Source: Rhizopus arrhizus
Taxonomy: Eukaryota > Mucoromycota > Mucoromycetes > Mucorales > Rhizopodaceae
NCBI GenBank assembly: GCA_024220505.1
Contig: JAKZZE010000004.1
Coordinates: forward strand, 434,001 to 498,000
Reading direction: 5' to 3'
Length of the DNA stretch: 64,000 bases
Part shown: positions 52,104 through 61,810 of the stretch, piece by piece
Layout: every line of letters starts with the position of its first letter
How positions within the stretch are numbered: the stretch's first letter is position 1
Notes under the pieces: generated by a model
The model's input: the letters and a program-made list of their open reading frames with translations, nothing else
The model's database searches: none
Told to the model about the DNA's origin: nothing
Made by a program: the position numbers and the translations under genes

Positions 52104-54454
52104 ATGGCTGGAACAAGTATTACCTCTCAAGAAAAGAGGGGATACGAAGAGCATTATATCACGTCAGATACTGTTATCTCTTCTGAAAAAGTAGAAGACT
52201 TTTTAACGACTTCTGTCGAGAAAGAACATTATCTTTCTTCAGACAGAGCCTCTGTTGAACAACATGCTGAAGATGAAGAAGATTCTCCAATTGAAGAAGT
52301 TCGTGCTGTTGTCTCAAAGTAAGATTGTTATCAACTCTACTTTAACTAACCATGGTTGATAGTACGGATGATCCTACATTACCCGTCTACACTTTTCGTG
52401 TTGTCCTCTTGGGTCTCATCTTTACCTGTTTCCTTTCCTTTGTCAATCAATTCTTCTTTTACAGAGACAATCCACTGGTTGTGGGTGCCCTTGTTGTTCA
52501 ATTGATCAGTTATCCTTGTGGTAAATTCTTGGAGAAAGTGATTCCTAAATCAAAATTCTGGAATCCTGGACCTTTCAATTTGAAAGAACATGTCATTATT
52601 GTCGTCATGGCCAATTGTAGTTATAATACTGCTTATGCGATTGATATCATTACCATTCAACGTATATTTTATAAGCAAAACATGGGATGGGGTGGAAATC
52701 TCTTGCTGATCTGGACAACACAACTGATTGGTTTCGGTATGGCCGGTGCCCTTCGTCAATTCCTTGTCTATCCTGCTTCCATGGTCTGGCCTGCCAACTT
52801 GGCCACCATCTCTCTCTTGCGTTCTTTGCATCGTAAAGATGACAGCTGGACGGGTCCCAGTCGTTATAGAATGTTCCTGTACATGTTTGGTGCCATGTGG
52901 CTCTGGCAGTGGCTCCCTAGTTATTTCTGGCCTATCCTGGGTGCCTTCTCCTGGGTCTGCTGGATCAACCCTCATAATCGGGTGTTGAGTCAAGTCACGA
53001 GTGTGAACTATGGTATGGGTCTTCTTGGTTTCTCTCTTGACTGGAGTCAGATCGTGTCTTATCTCGGAAATCCTCTTGTGGTCCCTGCTTGGGCTATTGC
53101 CAATATTGCTGTGGCCTTTGTCCTTGTCGCCTGGATCATTTGTCCTGCCCTGTATTACAATAACGTCTGGGACGCTCAAAAGTTCCCCATCATGACCTCC
53201 AAATTGTTCACAACCAATGGTGAAAGATGGGACAACTCCAAAGTCCTCACAGCCGACAACATTTTGGATGAAGCTGCCTATGCCGAGTATGGTCCCCTGC
53301 GTATGGCTCCCTTCTTTGTTTTAAATTATGGCATCGGTTTTGCTGGCATTACTTGTATCTTGGTCCATACCTGGCTCTATCATGGCAAGGAAATCATGCA
53401 ACGATTCAGAGAGTCACGTACCAAGGAAAATTCGGATGACATTCACATGAAGTTGATGCGTGCCTACCCAGAAGTCCCCCACTGGTGGTATGCTCTCATC
53501 TTTCTCATCTCTCTTGGTGTCTCATTTGCTGTCATCTATGTCTGGCCCATCTATCTTCCCTGGTGGGGCCTTATCCTTGCTGTTGCCATCCCCATCATCT
53601 TTACTCTTCCCATCGGTATCATCAATGCCATTACCAATCAACAACCCGGTCTGAACGTCATTACGGAACTCATCATCGGTTTTGCTCTTCCTGGACATCC
53701 GATTGCCAATGTCACCTTCAAGACGTATGGTTACATCTCTATGGCTCAAGCCCTTACTTTTGTCAGCGATCTCAAGCTCGGCCACTATACCAAGGTCCCT
53801 CCTCGTGCCATGTTTTGGGCTCAAGTCGGAGGCACCTTCTTGGCTGGTCTGATCAACTTGGCAACTGGTACCTGGTTAATGGACACGATCCCTGATATCT
53901 GTGTTGCCGACTCGGGTGTCTGGACCTGTCCTAACGCTGCCGTATTTTACTCTGCTTCCATCATCTGGGGTACCATTGGTCCCAAGGAAATGTTTGGTCC
54001 CAGTTCGCCTTATAATTCCATGCTCTGGCTCTTCCTCGTCGGTGCCTTGATTCCTTTCCCCTTTTATTTCTATACCAAGAAATATCCCAACAGTTGGGTC
54101 AAATACATCCACATTCCTCTCTTCTTGAACGCTCTGGGCATGATGCCTCCTGCTATGCCCTCCAACTATGTGATGTGGTGTAGTGTAGGATTGATCTTTA
54201 TGTACCTTCTTCGTAGATACCGTCATGATTGGTGGGTCAAGTACAACTATGTCACAGCCGCTGGTTTCGATTGTGGTTCGAGTATTGCTACCCTGATTAT
54301 CTTTGGTGTTCAGACAGGAAGTGGAGTATCTAGCTTTGACTGGTGGGGAAGTGGCTATAAAGTCTATGATGGTATTGACTATATCGCTGGTGATAATTGC
54401 CCTTTGGGTGGTGCAAATGCTTCAGATATTTGCACCATTTGTGCTAAAGCCTAA
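52104..54454 (+). CDS. OPT-family oligopeptide transporter
   Basis: Two exons (52104-52318, 52363-54454) give 768 residues. The short acidic cytoplasmic N-terminus ends EEVRAVVSNTDDPTLPVYTF, and about 14-16 hydrophobic segments follow. OPT hallmarks are present: the NPG motif in FWNPGPFNLKEH (residue ~139) and the KIPPR-type motif GHYTKVPPRAMFW (residue ~548). It imports small peptides (or glutathione/metal complexes) with protons across the plasma membrane. The start at 52104 is preferred over the internal ATG at 52352, because the spliced frame restores the conserved lead into helix 1. C-rich synonymous codons suggest strong expression. Intact, with the usual family length. Confidence 0.95.
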
Positions 54455-55010
54455 TTTTTTTTTATAATATCTATTTGCTTAATCATTTTTTCTTTAAAAA
54501 ATAAATTTCTTTCTTTAATAAAATCACTGTGTAAATATATACTTTCCACTTCTTTGCTTCATTTTTTTTTTTTTTTCATGTAACATACCTGTTTTCCATT
54601 TCACTTCACTCGTCTCTTCTCCTTTATTTTAAAAGTATTCAGTCGATCAAATAGAGGAGATGCATAATCAAAAATTGGACAATTGTGTTACATTTATGGT
54701 TGTACGAGTTCAATTTTGTCTTCTTTCAGCTCTACAAGAACTTCTTTTATGAGAAAGCCCTTTGTTGAATAAAATGACATGACTTTTTTACGAATCAAAT
54801 CCTTCTTTAAGGTTCAAAATTTTTTCTTTTAATCTAACCTTGTATAGTTAAAGGAGATGTTTATGTCAACAAAAAAGTTGCACTAAAAGAATTTTTTTTG
54901 TTTTGTTTATTCTTAGGGGGAATTTAATGAAATGCATTTATTTGAAAATATTAAAAGGGAGGAAAAAAAGAAGTTGTGGTGGTATTTACATGAGATTAGA
55001 GTGAGGTTAT
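54455..55010. other. Convergent intergenic region between OPT and bZIP genes
   Basis: 3' ends of two genes meet here. AATAAA-like signals occur after the OPT stop (AAAAAATAAATTTC, ~54498) and the region is T-rich. No coding frame is supported. Confidence 0.5.
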
Positions 55011-56170
55011 TTAGATTACAAATGTGTTATTGTCAGACCAAAGAAAGGATTTATCAATAGTTGAATTATTGATTAAAGAGGCCTGAATCAATGTATCATA
55101 TAAATATTCCATCTTTTTAGTCTTGGGTGAAAATTCACGTTCATCTGGTAAAAGTGGCCGTTGTTCTTGTTTTTGTTGTTGTTGTGCAATTTGTACGACA
55201 AACAGTAAAAAGTGACTAGCCAATTGTTGCATCAAGATTGAATCCTCCTTTTTAGCCAAGATGGATTCATAATCCCAAGCAGGCATCACGGCATTAGAGA
55301 CAAGAATACAATTATTATGATGTTCTTGTTGTTGACGATATGAATCTGTGGGTTTTGTACCCAATAAACTGATATCCTTGTTAATATTGGGTTTGGGTAA
55401 TGCAGAAGAAATACGAGGTGAAGAAGTTGCTTGTTGTTGCTGTTGTTGTTGCAGTTGTTGATTTTGTCGCTTCAAGATGTCCATCTCTCTCTTAAGTATC
55501 TTGTTCTCATCTTCTACTGTGCTTAATCTTTCTCGTAAGTTTTCAGCTGTTTTTTTGTACTCAGCAACTTGTTCTTCCAAAGAAGTAATGTATTCTGTTT
55601 ATTATTATTATTATTATTATTGGTTATGCACACATACACACACAAAAATTATTTACCTTTTCTTCTCACTCTAAAATTTCTTGCAGATAATTTATTACGT
55701 AATTGACGACGTTCTTTTGAGCTTAATTTCTTTAGATCGATTCCATCCGCAGCAGCATAAGCCTCTAAGGTAGTCACTGTTTCTTCCGAATGTTGACTAT
55801 TTACTTCATTTTTGAGGGATTTAAAATCATCGTTACTTTGAACACTAGATGCATCATCCTTGTTATTATCCTCTACAGGGACAGGGACAGGAGGAGCAAA
55901 TATAACAGAAGGCGCAGCAGTTTGCATTTCTTGTTCTTTTAAAGCAATTTGCTGTTTAGCAATCTCAATCAAATGTTTTATTTGATCAAGTGTTGGTATC
56001 GGTGTCACTGTTGTAGGCTCAGCTAAAACTTGTTCTTGCTGCTGATTAGAATCCAATATAAAATTATTTTGTTGGTTATCAAAATAAGAGAAATCATTAT
56101 TCATGACTTCTTCATTGGAAACCCAATCCATATTAAAGATATCTTCAAAATCCATCATAATTAAAAACAC
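55011..56170 (-). CDS. bZIP transcription factor
   Basis: Two exons on the minus strand (55657-56170, 55011-55594) give 365 residues from the first ATG; ATGs at 56158 and 56155 are alternatives. The basic region is RRQLRNKLSARNFRVRRK, with the N-x7-R signature, split from the zipper by an intron that contains a (TAA)n run. Zipper heptads follow: YITSLEEQVAEYKKT, LRERLSTVEDENKILK. A glutamine tract comes after the zipper (Q11-12 region at ~55440), and the N-terminus is acidic (MDFEDIFNMDW), likely an activation domain. Nuclear. The target pathway cannot be told from sequence. Confidence 0.92.
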
Positions 56171-57053
56171 GCGAAAAAAAAAAAAATTAAAAAAGTTTGA
56201 AAGAAAGAGATAAAGAAAAGGGAGAATAATGAAATTTGACTAAATATTGGCGTCACATGGACGAATCTACTGGAAAAATAATTCATACTCCATTTTAATT
56301 ATTAATACAACATTTATGCCCAATCAGCATTCTTTTTGTTCAATGTCCGGTACTTTTCATCACATGGATTTGTTATGTAAACAGTAGATGCCTGTGTGCT
56401 TCAAAAGTACTTTATTCACTATAACTTACTTGCTTTCAATAACTTGTTTGCTAAAAATCCTAATCCATGCACATTTTATGCCTTCATTTATCACCAACAG
56501 CGAAAAAATTATGATGCGTTTTTTTCATCATTTTGAGTCACTAAAGCATAAAAGTAAATCAGCTTATACTTTTTTTTATATATCCTCACTATATTTATCA
56601 TAATGATTTTCTCTTAGGTTCATGTACTGATACATATTCTTGTCTTGGTAGTTAATCCACTGGCTCTTTTTATTTGATATTATCACTTAAAAAAGGAGAT
56701 TGTCTTGCTATGAATACAATTTAAAGTAATTATACTTGATTGAACTCAGCTCATTCTTCACAATTATCGTGCACACTCAACCCAAACCCAGTACTGTGTC
56801 ATCAAAGCATCATTACACCATAAAAGACCATTTGGTTCCAATACACAATGGGAAAAAAAAACATATCAATTGTCAAACTTCTTTTATAAGAATTAATCTC
56901 TCATACTTCTTTTTCTCCTCTTCTAATAAAAGTAAAATGTGCATCTCCTTTTCTTTCTCTTTCTCTCGTTCTTTCTCTCTCTCTCTTCTTCTTCTTCTCT
57001 TTGTTCCCCTTCCTTCATTTATATTTATTTTTAGTTTAACAAGGGGAAATTAA
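56171..57053. other. Intergenic between bZIP and aldehyde dehydrogenase genes
   Basis: The bZIP side is A-rich on the plus strand at 56184-56200, i.e. a T-tract on the coding strand. A (CT)n tract lies at ~56955-57000. The open frame at 56736-57053 is low-complexity and unsupported. Confidence 0.5.
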
Positions 57054-58469
57054 TCAAGGGCCAACCATGACCGTCTTTTCAAAAGTAAAATTATCCAAAG
57101 CTGTCTTTCCCAGGTCTTTACCAATACCCGATAATTTTGTTCCACCAAAAGGCAGTGCATTGGATGTAACATTATACATATTGATCCATACCATGCCTGC
57201 CTTGATTTGACTTGCTGCCTTTCTTGCTTTTTGATAATCTTGAGAAAACACGCCAGCAGCGAGTCCATATTTGGATTGATTAACTCTTTCAATCGCCTCA
57301 TCTAGACTCTTGAAGGGTTTTAATATACTTAAAACGGGGCCAAAGATCTCTTCTTGCGCTAACAAAGCATTATCCTCAACATGAGCATAGACAGTGGGAG
57401 GTACAAAGTAACCTCCCTTTGCTGTGTCCAATTCGCCTACAATCACCGGATTTTCTGGATACTCCTCCATTGTCTTCTTTACACGAGTATAATGCTTTTC
57501 ATCAATCAGGGGACCATACAGTTCCCCACTTTCCTCATACACTGGCTTCCAGTCCTTGATGCTCTCTCTCAATGCTTCCAAAAAGGCATCATGAATCGAT
57601 TGATGTACCAAGACGCGAGAGATGGCGCAGCAATTCTGACCAGCATTTGAGAACGCGCCAGACGCGATCTGAGGAACCACACTGGCCAGATCCGCATCCT
57701 CACACACAATCACTGCGTTTTTCCCTCCACATTCCAGCGTGACCGGTATCAGCTGCTTTGAAAGACGAGCCATGATCTCTTGACCGACGCGCGTCGAGCC
57801 CGTGAAGCTCGTCTTGTCCGTTCGATCTGTCAACGCCTGGCTGACCTCGACCAAACCACCGGGCAAGACGTTGAGAACACCGGGAGGTAAGAGGCCGGTT
57901 GCTAAATCAGCCAAGGCGAGCGTACTCAAGGGCGTTTGGGGTGCAGGTCGTACAAGTGCGCGATTACCAGCTGCTAAGGCGGGTGCGAGCTTCCAGCCGG
58001 TTAACATGAGGGGATAATTAAAGGAGGTGATCAAAGCGACCACGCCAAGAGGTTCTCGAACCGTGATGGCGTTCAGGTGAGCTGTTCCAAAATGTTTGTC
58101 ACAGTAGCCAGCGAAATGGCGAAAACAGTCAACTGTGTCTGTCACTTCGGCTAATGCATCCGACCAAGGTTTGCCCGTCTGTTGCGATTCAAGTACGGCC
58201 AGGTCGTGATCATGTTTTTCTAAGCGATCAGCTAACTTCAATAGACAATCGCGTCGATAACGTGGTTGATCGGCCCATTCGGTTGTCACGGATTGGCTGC
58301 TCAATAAAGCGGCTTCTAATGTTTCTAATGTCGTTTCACTGTATTCACATAATAATTGGCCATTCACTGGGTTGATTAAAGAACGTCGAGGCCCTGCACT
58401 CGAATTAAGAAATTGTCCGTGGATATACGGGGTACAGTTTCGAAATAGAAACTGAAAACGTTTTGACAT
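57054..58469 (-). CDS. NAD(P)-dependent aldehyde dehydrogenase (betaine/aminobutyraldehyde type)
   Basis: Single exon, 471 residues, near the usual ALDH length. Catalytic features: Asn in TSFNYP (151), the NAD-fold SFTGSTRVGQ (221-230), general base Glu in VTLECGGKN (246), nucleophile Cys in AGQNCCAIS (280), and C-terminal EEIFGPVLSILKPF and LPFGGTKLSGIGKDLG. It oxidises an aldehyde to the acid using NAD+ or NADP+. The overall pattern is closest to the ALDH8/9/betaine aldehyde group, but the exact substrate cannot be read from sequence. No signal peptide, so probably cytosolic. The coding region is richer in G+C than its flanks. Confidence 0.93.
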   Translation of the reverse strand: MSKRFQFLFRNCTPYIHGQFLNSSAGPRRSLINPVNGQLLCEYSETTLETLEAALLSSQSVTTEWADQPRYRRDCLLKLADRLEKHDHDLAVLESQQTGKPWSDALAEVTDTVDCFRHFAGYCDKHFGTAHLNAITVREPLGVVALITSFNYPLMLTGWKLAPALAAGNRALVRPAPQTPLSTLALADLATGLLPPGVLNVLPGGLVEVSQALTDRTDKTSFTGSTRVGQEIMARLSKQLIPVTLECGGKNAVIVCEDADLASVVPQIASGAFSNAGQNCCAISRVLVHQSIHDAFLEALRESIKDWKPVYEESGELYGPLIDEKHYTRVKKTMEEYPENPVIVGELDTAKGGYFVPPTVYAHVEDNALLAQEEIFGPVLSILKPFKSLDEAIERVNQSKYGLAAGVFSQDYQKARKAASQIKAGMVWINMYNVTSNALPFGGTKLSGIGKDLGKTALDNFTFEKTVMVGP

Positions 58470-58678
58470 GGCTTTTGCAAAAATAAAATAAAAAGACTCC
58501 TCTTTTTTTTTTTTTTTACTTCTCCTTTTTCTTTGTGAAACCTGATTCGTTTTTTTTTAGAAAGAGCAATAAGCAACATGGATACTCCTTGAAAGACTGA
58601 TTGATATAAATACTCGTTCACTTTCCTATCCAGTGTTGTTTCATTTGTTATAAACAGCCTATTCCACTCCTTTTTACT

Positions 58679-59430
58679 ATGAAAATTACTTCAGTCCTTA
58701 CTATTCTTTCTCTTGCTGCCGTAGTCGCTGCTGCTCCTGCTGAACCTCGTTCATGCAGTCTTAGTCATCGCCCTACTGGAGACAACCATGGCGGTCATCA
58801 AGGTGGCCACCCCGATAAACCCAAGGGTCATGGTGGTAACAAGGGCAAGCCCAAGGGTGGTAAACCCAAGAACGACAAGCCCAAGAACGACAAGCCCAAG
58901 AACGACAAGCCCAAGAACGATAAGCCCAAGGGTGGAGATAAAGGAAAACCAAAAGGTCACGGCGGTAGTAAAGGAAAGCCAAAGAGCCATGACGGTGACA
59001 AAGGAAAGCCCAAGGGAGATGATGGCCACAAGGGAAAGCCCAAGGACGATAAGCCTAAAGGGCATGGTAATGACAAGCCCAAGGATCACGGAAATGACAA
59101 ACCAAAAGATCATGGAAATGACAAGCCCAAAGGAAACGGTGGTGATGCGCCCAAAGACCATGGCAAGGGTGATGAACATGAATGTAACGTTTGTAACAAC
59201 AACAGCGGTGACAAAATAATCAACCAAAACGCCGGTGGTGCTGGTAATACTGCTAGCAACAAAGGTGGTGCCCTTATCGAAGGCGGCATTGTAAGTAGCA
59301 GAAAAACATAAAGGATTTGATGATAGAATTTAATCAAACCATTCCATAGCTTAACAATTTCCTTGGTGGTGGTATCTTAAGCTCTACTACTAATAACAAC
59401 CATATTGAACAAAACGCCAATATTCACTAA
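58679..59430 (+). CDS. Secreted Lys/Gly/Asp-rich repeat protein
   Basis: Two exons (58679-59290, 59350-59430) give 230 residues. A clear signal peptide, MKITSVLTILSLAAVVAAAP, is followed by a long hydrophilic repeat domain built from KGKPKG, PKNDK (four perfect copies encoded at 58865-58924) and HGNDKPKD units. One CxxC (HECNVCNN) lies near the end, then a Gly/Asn-rich tail (GGAGNTASNKGG, LGGGILSSTTNNNHIEQ) encoded partly by exon 2. It should be secreted, disordered and highly charged: candidates are a spore or wall coating, water- or cation-binding protein. I recognise no family. The TATA-like TTGATATAAATACTCG is ~70 bases upstream. Confidence 0.8.
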
Positions 59431-59573
59431 GAACATTTATTACTTTCTTATTTTGTAACGTGTGATATTAACAATAAACAATTTGTTTTTGAGAAAAAAA
59501 AAAAGGGCTATACATTTAATTAATAACAAACGTGTTGTATGAGTTAGGAGTTAATAGAAAAAAGGGGAGGATA

Positions 59574-60876
59574 TTATGATTGTGCTTCTTTAAGAACAGC
59601 GTGATAATTAGCCGTGTTTCGTTTCAGAATGTCCATAACAGGACCTAATAATCTTGTGAAAGCTAATGCACTTAAAGTGACACATTTAAGAGGCCCTTCG
59701 GCTATCACTGTAGCAGCTCTAGGTTTATCATTTAATAGTGCAAGTTCTAATGAATTGAGGATTATTATTACTGTTTTTCTTTTCAAAATCTATTTTTACC
59801 TCCAAAATAATCTCCTTTATTCAATTCATTTACTTTTTGCTGTGAACCATCAGAAGCAGTTTTATAAAACACTGCTTTCCCCTCTTCAATCAAATAAAAA
59901 TTATCACCGGGGTCATCCTGTTTCAACACAACCTGACCATCCTCAAAACGTACAGGTTCCAAGGCATCCGCAATCTTGTGAATCTCGGCTGTCTCCATTG
60001 ATTTAAACAAGGGCACTTCTCTCAAAAAGGATTCATGCATGCTTCTCTTGGTCGCGTTACTTTCCATAATCACCGATCGAAACGAGACACGATCGAGAGC
60101 CCAAAGGACGACAGGCGATGTTGCGACAAGGGTAGCCGCACGTGGTGCGTTGTACATCAAAGCTAGCTCACCAAAACTTCCACCTCGTTCATAACTCAGC
60201 ACTTTCTGACCGTCCACTAGACAATCCAAAGTGCCGCTCGAGACAATGTAGAAATAATCGCCTGCTGCTCCTTGTTCGATGACTCTGGTGCCTTCAGGAA
60301 AGGTCTTTTGCTGCATAATACCGATCACTTGCTCGCGTTGCTCTTCCTCAATTGTCTTGAATAGAAAGTGGGCTGACAAGGAATCGCGAATCATGGCTTG
60401 CTCCATTTTTGATTTTGGGATCTCTGGATGAAATGATTTTAATTTTTTAGGTTGCATTGATTCTGCACTGACAGAGATACGTCTATTTTGAATGTGTGTT
60501 TTGAATTGAGGTAGGTTGTATAATTCATTATCCTCTTCTTCCACTTCCTCCTCTTTCACTTCATGCTCTAGCTGTTCTTTAGTTGGGAAATAAGGCTGTT
60601 TGGTTTCAAAACCAGATGTTTGTATTTCAGTATCACTTGGATGAATACCCACATATTCTTTTTTTTTTTGTATAAAATTGTTATCATTACAATTATTTCC
60701 TATACTTTTATATTACCTTTGTCAGTGACTTTTGATTCATTTGGTAAACGAGAAAGAAAGAAATCAAAGCAAAATTGAACTACATTTTCTGGTTTGTTTA
60801 TATTTATTTGTGTAGTTAATTCATTTATCAAAGTATCATATTCTTTTATAGTATTGGTAAAGACAGGTTGAGACAT
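59574..60876 (-). CDS. cAMP-dependent protein kinase regulatory subunit
   Basis: Three exons on the minus strand (60717-60876, 59800-60657, 59574-59746) give 396 residues. An N-terminal dimerisation/docking helix pair (residues 1-50, [29 protein letters not shown]) is followed by an acidic linker and the inhibitor site NRRISVSAE (112-116; Ser at the P0 position, i.e. the autophosphorylated RII-like type). Two cyclic-nucleotide-binding domains carry the phosphate-binding cassettes [15 protein letters not shown] (215-229) and [15 protein letters not shown] (339-353). It holds the catalytic subunit inactive until cAMP binds. Both cassette Arg and Glu residues are intact. Coding-strand T-tracts precede the start codon. 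Confidence 0.96.
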
Positions 60877-61004
60877 TGTTTTATGTGTAAAAAAAAAAAA
60901 AAGAAAAAAAAAGTAAAAAAAATCCGAGAATTCCTTTTTAAACCATTCTATTTGAACAATAATATGCATTAAATATCGCGAGTTCAAATAACTACTGTCA
61001 CTAC

Positions 61005-61810
61005 TTACTTTGGTAATTCAAACTTTTGTCCCTTCAAAACCCTAAAGCACAATGCGGTTAATAACTCGCTTACGCATTCACTCTATAGACTTACTTGTTG
61101 TAATAAATATAAAAGAAATCACTGTATAGAGCTGTCTGTAGCAATCCTGCGACACAAGAAACCCATTCAACATGCCCTTCAGTATAGTATCTATAAACCC
61201 AATTAAAGATATACAAAGCTCTATAAGCTCCCAAAGCAAACAAATAATGCGTCGTGATCGTCTCTGCTTCTCCTGTCTTTTGTAACATGAACAATTGTGG
61301 TAAAATCGCGACTGATTCTAACCAAATTGAGAAAGTCCATAATATCTTGTAATGAAATATCAATATATGTTAATAAATATGACAGTGTGCTTACCTCATT
61401 CACAGTATAAAGAGAAGTAGTGGCCACACCCAAGACAGCGGATACTACCAAAAGATATTCTATTCTAAATGTATCTAAACCAGCATCATAAGTTGCCTTG
61501 TATTTAGCATACATAAGATACAAGATATAAACAGAGGACGCGATAAAAAATATCTTCATGACAGTATTATAAAGTGAGATATATTTGGTAAACAAGTCCA
61601 AATAGCGAGTGACAAATACAATGGAGTAAAGTAGCTGAGTCTTGAACGATATACCTTTTACAATTTGGTTAATGTCAAGAAGAGGGAGGGCCATTCGTCA
61701 TTCATTCAATCCATCTTACCAACACATGATTTTGTTTTTTTTATTTTAAGTAATAAAATGAAAATAGATGCTAGATGCATCAAATCCGCTACAAGTCGAA
61801 ATATGTTCAT
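61005..61810 (-). CDS. ERD2: ERD2, ER-lumen protein retaining (K/HDEL) receptor
   Basis: Four exons on the minus strand (61720-61810, 61395-61654, 61095-61345, 61005-61041) give 212 residues, the normal length. The protein begins [17 protein letters not shown], then [86 protein letters not shown] and ends [12 protein letters not shown]. It has seven hydrophobic segments. It recycles soluble ER residents from the Golgi by binding their C-terminal tetrapeptide at low pH. The first exon (91 bases) and last exon (37 bases) are short and easily missed, but they restore the conserved ends exactly. Confidence 0.96.

Noticed and set aside
52352..52365. Start of the OPT transporter at ATG 52352
   Set aside because: The ATG lies in the intron; splicing 52318 to 52363 gives a continuous 768-residue protein with an acidic N-terminus.
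58751..59227. 158-codon minus-strand hydrophobic frame
   Set aside because: Antisense of the Lys/Gly-rich repeat protein; the sense strand has signal peptide, TATA and splice structure.
61221..61694. 157-residue membrane protein starting [12 protein letters not shown]
   Set aside because: That start lies in an intron of ERD2; the real first exon (61720-61810) restores the conserved N-terminus.
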